The notes under the pieces: generated by a model
Database searches by the model: none
What the model was told of the DNA's origin: nothing
What the model saw: only the letters and a program-made list of their open reading frames with translations
Assembly (NCBI GenBank): GCA_025200525.1
Contig: CM045762.1
Location: 76,009,217-76,073,216, forward strand
DNA: 64,000 bases
Direction: 5' to 3'
Origin: Camellia lanceoleosa
Lineage: Eukaryota; Streptophyta; Magnoliopsida; Ericales; Theaceae
Shown: in pieces, positions 24,777-35,853 of the stretch
Position numbering within the stretch: the stretch's first letter is position 1
Layout of the letters: each line of letters begins with the position of its first letter
Made by a program: the position numbers and the translations under genes

Positions 24777-24990
24777 CTCAACCTCTTTCAAATCTCTAGA
24801 CTTAGCCAACAAATCAAGCTCACGAAGCTCCTCCGGAAACATTGCCAAATACCTCATTATTCCACTTCTTCAATTCTATCTTGAGATATCTAAGTTTCAT
24901 TACAATGATAAACCCAGCCCACCCAGAGACATTTGAACCCTCCACGACTGCTTAACCACATCAAGAAACTTGGATGTGAAGACCATGCAT

Positions 24991-25677
24991 TTAAGAACCT
25001 AAATGGCTTTGGCACCCAATCAGGGGACAGTGGTCAAAAACTTCCCTTGGAAGTCCCCACAGCTTAAATTTAAACTTTCTCATCCATTCTGGTGCTAGAA
25101 GAATTCTATCAATTATGTTCCATCTACCCCCCTCTTCTGAATTACTCCATGAAAATTGCCTCACATGCATTGGAACATTATAAAGAGCTAACCCCTCAAT
25201 AAACTCATTAAATTCTACCATCCCTCTGTCCTTTCTTGTACACCTTTTTCTTTCCCTTAAATTTCTAATCTCATTAAAGTCTCTCCCCATGCACCAAGGA
25301 TCTGGAAATCTTGATTTCAAGCTAGAAATTACATTCCACACTTGCCTCCTGCTTGCTACATCATTTGGTGCATAGATATTAATCAATACACACTTAAAAT
25401 CTAGAAGTAATGCACCTGATAGCAAGATGAACTTTCTTCAGCAATAGCACTGAGATAATGTAAACATAGAAGGCTTCCATACGCATAACAAACCACCTGC
25501 CGAACCTTCATCATCCATAATCATATACTCCATTTCATCATCATGCCAAATCAATCTCACCAAATCATCTGACATACCTTCTTTCTTAGTTTCTTGAAAA
25601 AAGGCACAACTAATTTTTCTCTCTTTAAGTAAGGTCCTGATTCTTCTTCTCTTCTCCGTTCTTCCAAATCCCCTCAC
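24991..25677 (-). pseudogene. LINE endonuclease domain, broken
   Basis: The frame at 25677-25438 gives FFQETKK and GSAGGLLCVWKP. The frame at 25425-24991 gives INIYAPND, WCMGRDFNEIRN, FSWSN, IDRILLAPEW and FDHCPLI. These are the apurinic-type endonuclease motifs (QETK, GDFNE, SDH-like) of plant L1 elements, which nick the target DNA. A stop near 25438 divides the two halves, and G is changed to R in the GDFNE box. Confidence 0.85.
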
Positions 25678-25741
25678 ATTTCAAGACAATAACTTCATTG
25701 GAAACACAAAAATGAACACCTATATCACCCAGGCATACTGT

Positions 25742-26797
25742 TCAGACTAGAACAACGTCATCTCTTTGAGCTACCCTCTTTACATCATCTTTATCTAGCT
25801 CCACAATTCTTTGTAATACTTCATTTTCTTTCCCTTTAAAATTGATGCCCAGAGATTTGCGCACCTTCACCATCTTCCTTGCTTCCTCAAGAGCTTGGTC
25901 ATCACACCGATCTGCCATACCAACCGACCTTGACCGAGCTAGAGCAACCGCAACAATTCTGAACACAGGTCCTTTATGCCACACTCCTTTAGAAGATGAT
26001 CCTCCAATTCGATCTCCCTTCCCTTCTTTTCGAGTTAACTTACCTCATCTTCCACTCGATCACCATTGCTACCATACATGTTCTCCATACTATTTAAGCT
26101 ACAACCTTCATAAAGAGGACACTTACAAGATTCTGTAACAAGTTTTGACACTATAACTTGTTCCTCGCATACTATAATTGGGTAGTTTTTGCTGAGCACA
26201 TCACATGTACTATTGTGTTGATATACCCATAAATTTTGTAGCAACTTTGACTCTACCACATCTGAAAGATAATTGGTTTGTTGTCTCCTCATTCAACATG
26301 ATTACCTCTCCCCACAACCTCCCAATCTTATTAAAGGTATTTGAACTCTATAGATTGAATGGGACTTCATAACAACTCAACCAAACTCCTCTTTCTTGCT
26401 CTATGTGTCCAAACTTCTTTCACTCTGAAACTGATTCGCACCATTCATTCCAGCAATCCTTTAATAATGGTGCATTTTCCTTCATATCATCAAATGATTT
26501 AAATGACACCACCACCATTCTTTCGCCTACTCTCCTTACCAGAATTTCATTTGTTCCCTTCTCCATGACTGCTTTCTGAAAGTCTGAGAATGTGTAATAA
26601 CTTTTCAACTTAACGATAAAACTATCATAGAGCCATCCATTTCCTGCCTCATGAGCTACGATCATTTGACCCACATTTTCCTTACTGGTTCCCAATTGTT
26701 GTTCCAACCCACATGCATGCAAAACCTGCATACCCCTACCATATAGCACTGGTTGCCATCCTCCTCCAACTTTCTCCATTGCTTCCCTCTCAATCAA
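25742..26797 (-). pseudogene. LINE ORF1 with DUF4283-like N-terminus, broken
   Basis: The frame at 26797-26420 has KLKSYYTFSDFQKAVMEKG and MVVVSFKSFDDMKENA, then LLKDCWNEWCESVSE. This is the RNA-binding-like N-terminal domain found in plant L1 ORF1 proteins. Downstream, in shifted frames, lie VWLSCYEVPFNL and NTFNKIGRLWGEVIMLNEET, the usual continuation. Several frameshifts and stops break it. The remainder to 25742 is poorly conserved. Confidence 0.65.
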
Positions 26798-28559
26798 TCA
26801 AAAAAAATAAAAATAAAAAATGACAAATCATTCCAAACTATTTTCAAACTCATAATTAAATAAATTTTCTATTTTCAAATTATGAATCAAAAACTCAAAA
26901 CTCTAAAATACAATTTCACACTCAAATTATAATTCTAAAACTAAACTAAACGGATGCTTGTTTTTGAAGAAATTTCAAAAGAGTTTTAATCGAGTCAAAC
27001 TCAAAAAATTTATTTATTATGTTGCATAAAACTTATTGAGCTAAATTCAAATGAAATCCAAACTCATAAATTAACGGGTTTAAAATGTGTTCGAACTTAA
27101 TTTTTTTTTTAGATACTAAACTTATCTTAAACAACTTTTAATAATTCAAATGCAAATCCTCTTGGTTCATTTTACCATACTGATGACAAACCGTTTACAT
27201 ATCATTTTTTATCACCTACTCGGAGTGAAACAATAGAAAATACTGTAAACAAATGGAGTATATAATCTTATTCAATGACAAATATTGGTATATTCGTTAA
27301 AGTTTAATTTTTAATCGTAATAACCATCTATATAATTGGTAGATTTATTAGGAAATTTTTTTTCAAGTACTTGTATCCCAATCAGTCCGTAACATAGTCT
27401 TATATTCTAATAAGTCCTATCATTTGAATATTTAATCTACCAAATCCTAATTCTCAAATTTAAGATATTTTATGAATAATTTTACCCTTACAAATATTTT
27501 TTTGAACGGTTAGCAACTTGGTGATGTGAACATTCATATTTTACAATGTGAATATTCACATCACGAAACATTCACACTGTCAATGTGAATATTATTATTA
27601 AGGATATTTTGATAACTATGTTACCCATAATTGAAATATAAAAAAATAATTTAAATTAAATGAAACATAAGTAGATAAAGAAAAATTTATAAATAACTGC
27701 CACATAATAATTTCAATTGAAATGTAAGATTAGGAATCCCTCTTTCATGAATAATCACCCTGATCAGTTCACAAATCTCATAAATTCTTAGGGACCGAAT
27801 AACAACTTACATTTTGTTTGATTGAATAGTAAATGTATTAAATTTTTGCCTAATTATGGAGTTTTGTTGTTGTGGAGAATGGTAAGAACAGATCAATTAT
27901 ATATGAACCATATAATAGCCTCTTGCGCAGGCACATGTGAACTATTGAATCGACGACAAGAGCCGCTAGCCTGATTTTTCCCTTGCTATGGAGTTTTTTA
28001 TTGACTTGGTTATTGTGCTTTTTATTGTGTTGATAATTTCACTTCTATGAGATTCTTTGGTAAGGTGATTTTTAGACTTTTATAATTGTTGGACTATGTT
28101 TATCATTTGTAATTAGTTGCTACAAAAAACAATTTCAAAATTTTGATTAATGTACAATATTTTGCAAACATAAAGTAATATTTTAATGACAACAATGCCT
28201 AATAAATTATATTGGTATTGTTTACCTTGTAGGTGGATCTACTGAATAAGAAAATGTTTGTTTTCTTCGATTAGAGATTAAAAATGAATGCTATCAATTT
28301 AATCTATTGAGATTTTTTATTTTTTTATTTTTATTTTTATTTTTTTTTCATATCTGCATTTCTATCTTTGAAAAAAAAAAAAAAAAAAAAAAAAAAGTTT
28401 GCAATCAATAATATAAAGAAAATACTCATATGTTCACAGACGTATGTGTATATATATTTATTTATTCACAAATTAGCTCGATTGTGAGAATAAAAAATGT
28501 TATCATGTATATAATATTCCTATGAGACTTTTCACTTTCAAGTATTTTGTACTATTTGA
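26798..28559. other. AT-rich intergenic DNA
   Basis: No gene is seen. It holds the first copy of a duplicated block (26945-27805), a perfect short inverted repeat of AATATTCACAT type near 27540-27590, and a poly-A of about 22 A at 28374-28395. Confidence 0.6.
26945..27805. repeat. Duplicated block, copy 1
   Basis: It shares long stretches with 32450-33045 in the same orientation: AATTTCAAAAGAGTTTTAAT, GAATAATCACCCTGAT and CACAAATCTCATAAATTCTT. Order is kept. Copy 1 has an extra segment in the middle (about 27330-27700). Confidence 0.75.
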
Positions 28560-29450
28560 AGGGGCTAGACGTGAAACAAGTCAGATCCAAGCTTTGGGCC
28601 GGTCCAACCCTCTAAACCCAAATCTAAGTGGGTCAGATGAACACATGGGCAAGCCAATTAAGCCCAACTCCAAGATCAACAGTCCACCAAAGTCTTCAAA
28701 CACTTGGGCCCAACTCGCAGTGGAAAGGCCAGTCCAGCTGCGATGCTGGGCTAGGCCAAGCTGCACGACTTAATCTATGAACCAAGCTGATGGGCCGAAC
28801 CTATCATCAGAGCCAAAGTGGGTTGAGCCCATACAAAGATATCCAAATGGGCCATTCCATCTCTACAAACAATCCTACAAAAGGCCGAGCCGGGACACAA
28901 TGGTATCGAGTTGAGGGAACCTCCTAGAGAAACGTGGAAGCTATGAATACATACATATGCAGACTGCCACCTCAGCTGGTCTCCTCTCCACAGAATCACG
29001 GAAACAATTGATTAAGGGAATGTGATCTGTTATAAATATGGTTACAATGAGTATATGGATCCATTGTCAACTACCCGATGGCCCCCTACCTTGAGCAATG
29101 TTATAGGGAGCCTGGCAACACCAAAGCTTCATGAAATTATTTTGGGCAACAAGTAAGGTGTTCTATTTAAACTCCACTCACTTCACATTGAAGGTAACTA
29201 AGTTGAGCTAAACTATACTCACAAAAACACAACTAAATTCACTCTACACTTACCTCTCTTTGCACCTAGAGAGAGTCTCTCATCTTCTCCGTCCACTTAC
29301 TCCCACACCGGAGGGATTATTTGGCCAACTCCGGCCGGACAACTCTAACGATGCTCTCTATTGTAGGGTCTCAATTCCTAAATAGTCCAATTGGGAACGG
29401 AGCTCCGGTTCACAATCATCTAGTGCAGTATTCGGTACGTACACTATTCA
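28560..29450. mobile_element. Unclassified LTR-like repeat remnant
   Basis: The base composition rises sharply against the AT-rich flanks. The text has runs such as GGGCCGGTCCAACCC, TGGGCCATTCCATC, CTCTCTTTGCACCTAGAGAG and CTCCGGCCGGACAACTC, a style I associate with plant LTR retrotransposon ends. No coding frame, primer site or target duplication was found, so the class stays open. Confidence 0.3.
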
Positions 29451-29805
29451 TTTTTATTACCATTCAAAAAAAAAAAAAATTTGTTTCAAATAAATAAGTA
29501 TTTTTTTTAAATGGAGATGTTGTATAGCTTTAAAAACTATAATATAAAAAAGTTGCAACAAAATTTCTCAAAAGGTACATGACAATAAAAATTTTAAACA
29601 TGTTAGTAATAGTATTTTTTTTTTCTTACTAATATGTTGTTTTCTAACCGGACTAACACGTTAAAACATCGTAGTAATAATACGCCAAGAAGAAAGGTAA
29701 AAAAAAGGATTGCAATGCATAGGTGCTCCCACACACTAAAATAAAAAATAAAATAAAAGAAACAAGAAGAGGCTAGCAATAGATAATTACAAACAATTCA
29801 CTAAT

Positions 29806-29966
29806 GATGTGTTTGGTTGAAGAATTTAAGGAGGAATTTGGAAAGAGAAATGGAAAAGGTAGGTGAAATGTGAAAAAAAAATATACCTACATTTCACATA
29901 GTTTCACACACCTTTTCCCTTTCCCTTTTCAAATCCCTCCTCAAATCTCCCAATCAAACAAATTAG
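29806..29966. mobile_element. MITE with long GA/CT terminal inverted repeats
   Basis: The left arm GTTTGGTTGAAGAATTTAAG, GAGGAATTTGGAAAG pairs with the right arm CCTTTTCAAATCCCTCCTC, AAATCTCCCAATCAAAC. The near-perfect foldback spans the whole unit. Same family as 15204-15361. Confidence 0.7.
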
Positions 29967-30999
29967 CGTAATATATACATTTATATTGACAAACAAATTT
30001 TTACAACATGAATATATAAGAATTTGACTAACTTTTAATAACTGTGGAAAAGAAATTGGAATGGTTGAAACTAAACTGAACTGTGAGTGAAAGATATATC
30101 ACTGTTTTGTTAGGAGATATATAATTAGGAGATCTACATATATATTTATAATCATTGTTCAACGTTCATGATTTCCACATCTTTATTCCTCTATTTGTTA
30201 ATGTTTTCCTTTATGCGGTTTTAGTTTTAGTTTTTTGTATTTGTAATTTTGGAAGGGAAAATGAGATATTTGAAAGTCATTTGCTTTGAAATTTTTTTTT
30301 TTTTTTTTTTGAAAAACTTACCACATTAATTATTAGAGTATTTAATGAAATTTGAAAAAAAAAAAAAAAACTACAACAAATTGAAAGGAACCAATATTAT
30401 ATTTATAAATATAATTTCCTTATTTGAAAAATTGAAAATCATTCAAAAAAAAATTAAAAAAAAAAAAGATTAGAACTTTGAAACTAAGAGGTCATGACAT
30501 TTTTAACTTATATAATAGTATAGATATAGATTAAGCAATGACAAGAAATTCAAACTAGGTGAGTTATATTGTAAAAGATAAATTACAGGCCAAAACTAAC
30601 AATTCAAACTAAAAAAAACTAGCTAAATTATATTATAAAGGGAAATTTATCAATAAATTTCATCTTTAGGAATGGCAATCCGTTTAATTCTAAGAATTTT
30701 TTTATATACCAATTAGTCTCATTGATTTTGGAAAGAGAGATTTAATATATTATTTAGAAATTAATTTTACGATTATACCCTTATTTCTATTATGTTTTCT
30801 TTTCTTTTTTCCTTTTATACTAGAAAGATAAGATATACAATTTATGATAATCAAATTTGAGATTAATTTTTATATGAGAATCTTTTTTATTTGAAATGAC
30901 TTCAAATATGAGATTTTTAAAACATTTCAAAAGTATTACAAATAATTTGAAATATAAGATTCTTCAAATATTTCAAAAAGAATACAAAAACTCATTAGT

Positions 31000-31800
31000 A
31001 AGTTTTGGGAAAACGTATAATTTAAACTGTAACATTCCAATGTAACACTCAAACGTAACACTCCAATGTAAAACTCTAAAAAAACTCTTTAGTATATTTT
31101 TTTTCAAATGTAACACTCCAAAAAAAAAAAAAAACAAAAACTCCTTAATTAAACACTCCAATGTAAGAGTTAAAAAAAATAAAATAAAATAAAATTAAAA
31201 AAATCTTTAGTATATTTTTTTTCAAATGTAACACTCCAAAAAAAAAATTGCCTAGTGTAATACTCCAACATAACACTCAAAAAAACTCCTTAGTATATTT
31301 TTTCCAAATGAGACACTCCAAAAAAAATGATATGGGATTCTTCAAACCATTCAAAAATGAGTACAAAAATTTCGTAATAAGTTTTGGATAAATGTATAAT
31401 TTCAAACTATAAGTATTACGCTTGAAAAAAGTACATTAAAAAGTTCTTTTTAATATTTTTGTGTGTTATATTAGAGTGTTACGTTTGACATTACATTAAT
31501 TGCAATGTTACATTTGGAAAAAGTATACTATGAAGTTTTTTTTTTTTATTACATTGATTGGAGTGTTACATTTAGGAAAAGTACACTAATGAGTTTTTTT
31601 GTGAGTTACATTGTTACATTGGAGTACTCCCTCTGTCCTAAAATAATAGTCATTTTTGGAGAATTTAACTTTTTTTGATAGTACAATTATTATATTAGTA
31701 CACATGAATTTTTTTGTATGTTATGTTGTTATATTTAGAAAAGATACACTAAGAAATTTTTTGTATTACATTAGAGTGTTACATTCTAATTCGTAACGTG
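31000..31800. repeat. Cluster of inverted TGTAACACTCC / GGAGTGTTACA motifs
   Basis: The left half (31030-31330) repeats CAAATGTAACACTCCAAAAA several times. The right half (31440-31790) repeats the complement (GGAGTGTTACATTTAGG). The block could fold into a large imperfect hairpin. No target duplication was found. Confidence 0.6.
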
Positions 31801-32449
31801 AGATTTGTTTCAGAATGAGGAAAAATTCAAAACCTCTATAGTATGGATTACCCAAATATGTAATTTCATATTTGGATAAACCCACTTTTATTCCTAAAAA
31901 ATCAAATCCAAACATGACTACCGTTTTGTGTAATTTTTATTTTAATGAGACGTTTGGGTTCATAAAATAAAAAAGAAAAAAAGAAAAAAAGACTGAACAG
32001 TTTACAAAATATTAGAATTTCACCATATTATAAAAGAAATATTAGTTATCATGATTTCCTCCAAAATATTAGGGATTGATCTGGACCTTTTACGGGGTGG
32101 GAGTTAAACGGTTAATATGTTGGTCTAGCAGAAATAATTATAGGGTTTCAATTGATCATTTCCGAAGATTTCGATGGTCTTCTTGAACCGTTCATTTATT
32201 TGGTACGTAACATCGATGAACCACAAAGGGTATGAACTCAGAATTGAAGGGTAATTTGAAGAAATGACCATAAATCTTTGTATACGAACTCCTAATCAAA
32301 TTATTTGAGATTCTAAAGTGAAAGAAATGTATTTTGAGAATATGGCTTAATGATCCATGGTTAACAACGGAGTGAAGAGTGCTTTTGACTCGACTTCTGA
32401 TTTATAATAAGCTGCGCTAAATAATAACTTGCTTCAAATTATTTTGAAA

Positions 32450-33045
32450 TTAAAAAAAAAAAAATTATTTAGCTTTTGAAGGAATTTCAAAAGAGTTTTA
32501 ATGAAGTCAAACTCGAATAACTCATTGTTCTATTGCATAAAATTGATTGAACTAAGTTCAAATGAAATCCAAATTCACAAAAATTAACGAGTTTAAAATG
32601 TGTTTAATTTTTTTTTTTTTTCGATACTAACTAATCGTAGAACAACTTTGAATAATTCAAACAAAATCCAAATGCACAAAAATTAACAAGTTTAAAATGT
32701 GTTTAAACCTTCTTCTTTTTTTCCCCTTAGATACTAACTAATCTTAAAACAACTTTGAATAATTCAAACGCAAATCAAGTTTGAATATTTTGGTTCATTT
32801 TACCATACTCATGATAACAGTATCATTTTCTACCACCTACTCATGACTAGGGTGAAACAAAAGAAAATAATCTTAGTCAATGACAAATATAAGTTATATT
32901 AATTAAAGCTTTTTTATTTATTTTTATCATAATAATCATCTATCATAATTTCAATTGATATATAAAAGTACGAATCCCTCTTCCATGAATAATCACCCTG
33001 ATGAGGTCACAAATCTCATAAATTCTTAGGGATCAAATGACAATT
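32450..33045. repeat. Duplicated block, copy 2, with an inner duplication
   Basis: Same orientation as 26945-27805. Inside it a segment of about 110 bp (AGTTTAAAATGTGTTTAA, then AACAACTTTGAATAATTCAAA) is present twice in tandem at about 32588-32700 and 32690-32800. Confidence 0.7.
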
Positions 33046-33104
33046 AGAATAATACAGCCAAACTACTACAGAATATGAACTAGATCTTCTAGACCACAAA
33101 ACTA

Positions 33105-33290
33105 AGGTTAGGTTTGACATTCCTTACAAAAGTCAAAAAATTAAAAAGTCACTATTCTATTTAAATCACATCATCTTATTTAAGTCACATCATCTCTCTA
33201 CCACATCACTTCAAATCCAACTCATATTTCATAAAAAATCAAAAAGTACACTTATTTAGAACATCTCAAACAATCCCTTTGTCATTGACT
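33105..33290. mobile_element. MITE-like repeat
   Basis: It contains AAAAAGTCACTATTCTATTT, AAATCACATCATCTTATTTA and AAAATCAAAAAGTACACTTA. Relatives lie at 57890-58050 and 50490-50590. Ends were not defined. Confidence 0.45.
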
Positions 33291-33660
33291 CTAACAAACT
33301 CCAAACTTCAGACCACAGAAGATCAAAAATAATTGTCCTTAAAAGCCATGTATATTTAAACGGGATGAATTACACAAGCATTTTATGAACTCTAGCTGTC
33401 AAATGTTTCACTAAATGTGAGCTTAATCTATTGCACAAAGATCAGACAGAGAAAGCTTCTTCACTTGAAATAGAGCTAACTGTTACATATCGGGTCTCTC
33501 ATTTGAAAATCGGCGTCTGCTGGCGAGCACCAGAAAACATTCAGCGATAATCAGCTGGGACATAAGGTATTGATGCACATTAAACCCAAGAGCAGAGAAG
33601 AAAAACTAAAATAAGCAACCAAAAAAAAAAAACATATATGCAGTTTTACTGGCTTTCCCA

Positions 33661-33765
33661 TTAAACACATCCAAAGAACTGTTCCAACGCTGGGGAGCTG
33701 AAAACATTAGCAGCAGTTCGTTCGGGTTTTATGGGAGAAATGTGAAGCTGATATTTGATGAACCG
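33661..33765 (-). CDS. PEX22: PEX22 coding exon 8 with stop codon
   Basis: 34 codons from [19 protein letters not shown] to FFGCV, then TAA at 33663-33661. The acceptor is TTTTTTTACAG. The 3' UTR extends below 33661. I could not place a clear poly-A signal. Confidence 0.95.
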   Translation of the reverse strand, partial: RFIKYQLHISPIKPERTAANVFSSPALEQFFGCV

Positions 33766-35814
33766 CTGTAAAAAAAGAGAGAGAGAGAGAAAAAAGGGAT
33801 TATAAAATATATAATAGAAAGAGAAAAGGCCTACTGTAATACTTGAAGAAATGTACAGAATAGCAATACAAAAATACAGTACAATATATATTCCACATGG
33901 GTTAACTAAGAATACTTTTGGGAACTTGGCTTTTAGTCACTTTTTTTGATTTGTAACAAAAGCCAAAAGTTGGCTTTTTTGCATTTTTTTTCATTTGGGA
34001 AGTTGGTTTTTAGCTACTAGTGAAATTAGAATTCTACTCCTCATGAGTCAAAATGTACAACATGGGTGAAGTTGCAAATATTTTAAATTGAATGGGGGTA
34101 GTTTGGTCATTTTATTGTGATTTGACATCATAAACAAATATTAATCAAAAAAATCAAAAGCAACTTTTTACTAACTTCCCAAATCATTTGTCTAAAAAAG
34201 CCAAAAGCTTGGTTAAAAGTCAAAAAGTCACTTTTTACCATCTTCTCAAAATAGCCCTATATATCGAGTCTTGACTGTAACATACCTTATATTCTTTATG
34301 AACAACCATAAACTATCTAGCAGTTTCTGAAAATGACGACCTACTAATTTTGCCTACGCAGAATGGAACTCTCCATGGGAAAAACATAATGTCATCTTTT
34401 TGGTTCCATCAAAAAGCAATCAGAAGTAACAAGAGAGGTTTCCATTTGAACATTTAAAAGCATGCCAATAATTAGCAACTAATGGTGAATTGGAAAACTC
34501 AAATTTAGATTTGGAATGGAACTCTTAAGCTACCCATCAAGAAGTCAAAGAAATTGTAATTCAAAGTTGTATCAACAAAGTAGGCAGTGCAAAAACATGT
34601 CTATTTGGGTGTGGGGAAGTTGTCGCTCAGGTTTACGAATCAGTGTAATGAAATGTCATATTTTGTGTAATATATCTCTTTGAATGAGTTATTATTATGT
34701 TTTCATTACATGCTTCATTGTTGGATAGTTAATATTTTTCTTTTCTTTCTTTATTTTATTAAGCAGTTTAGTTGTACCCTATAATTCATCATATGATCCT
34801 TGATTTGGTAAGTATGTCATACAAAAATTTGAAATTTACCGCCAGCTGATAAACGATATCAGGATTTGAGTCAATATGCCAATCTGGCTCCAGTTGCCGA
34901 ACGAAAGATGTCCGACCATTTTCTGTGCCACAAAAGAGAACCTGCAGGAGAGCATTACATATGTAAAAACAAATAGAAGTCCAATTTGAAAAGATATACA
35001 ACGATGAGAAGAACTTATCAAGCAAATACAGAGACAACAAAACTTGCCTATGGAAAATTTCCCCTCCTGATAAAAATGTTCACTAAAACTTCATAGTATT
35101 CATTTTTCAAAAGTTTCAGAAAAGCTCCACAAATATCAAAGATCTGGCACTATGAAAGGATTATAACATCAGAGGACCTTTGCAATTCTATTTAAGGCTC
35201 CGTTTGTTTCGATTTAAAATATTTTTCTTGTAAATTGATTTTACACAAAAAAAATGTTTTTGTTTTAGTTTTTGTTTTTCGGCCTTTGATTGACACTTGA
35301 AACAAAAGCATTTTATTGCCTAAAAGAAAATTTTTGATTCAACAAAGTGTCTTTTATGACTTTTTTCGTGAGCTAAGATATTTATTTGAAAAGGCTAACG
35401 TGTTGAAAAAATAGTGAGTGAGAGTCAACTTTGTAAAATTTGACTAACGGAATTTTTAAAAGTAAGTCATTTTGAAAAGATGATGCAAAAATATTTTCCT
35501 TACAAAATGTTTTACTTGCTTTTTGTTCAACCAAACAAAGGAAACTGAGTGAAATATTTTTGACAAAAACATTTTAAGTCAAAACAAACGGAGCCTAAAG
35601 GTAAAATCCATGAAGTTGGGGTAACCATCTCCAGATATTTCAAGGGACAACTAACTCTCATCTCAAAGTTGAACCTATGACCAATTTGTTTCTTGTCCCT
35701 TTTCTTGGTCCTGACAACATTTTCATAAATGGTGAAAGAGAGCAACAAAGCACATACACTCTGTGGGCACCATGGCAACACTAGACTTCTCCTAGTTGAA
35801 GGATTTCCTTAAAA

Positions 35815-35853
<39 letters not shown>

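Larger units (their letters stand above)
17732..26797 (-). mobile_element. L1-type LINE, decayed, split by a solo LTR
   Basis: Read on the minus strand, this is an almost full plant L1 element: an ORF1 with a DUF4283-like N-terminus, endonuclease, reverse transcriptase, zf-RVT region and a 3' poly-A (T run at 17732-17744 on the plus strand). The domains lie in the standard order on one strand. Frameshifts and stops break both ORFs. A 4.1 kb LTR sits inside the endonuclease-RT linker. I could not find a convincing target duplication around the LINE, so its 5' end (near 26797) is approximate. Confidence 0.85.
30300..33400. other. AT-rich intergenic DNA downstream of PEX22
   Basis: No gene is seen. 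It holds poly-T and poly-A tracts, an inverted-repeat cluster at 31000-31800, the second duplicated block and a MITE-like repeat at 33105. Confidence 0.6.

Noticed and set aside
22045..24781. Many 60-180 residue ORFs on both strands in the solo LTR
   Set aside because: Low-complexity readings of ACATGCAA and GGCCGG-type repeats, with no domain motif.
34789..34839. PEX22 exon 7 reading on past QLA
   Set aside because: The frame ([16 protein letters not shown]) does not match the family. The GTAAAT donor and the conserved exon 8 (RFIKYQLHI) show splicing.
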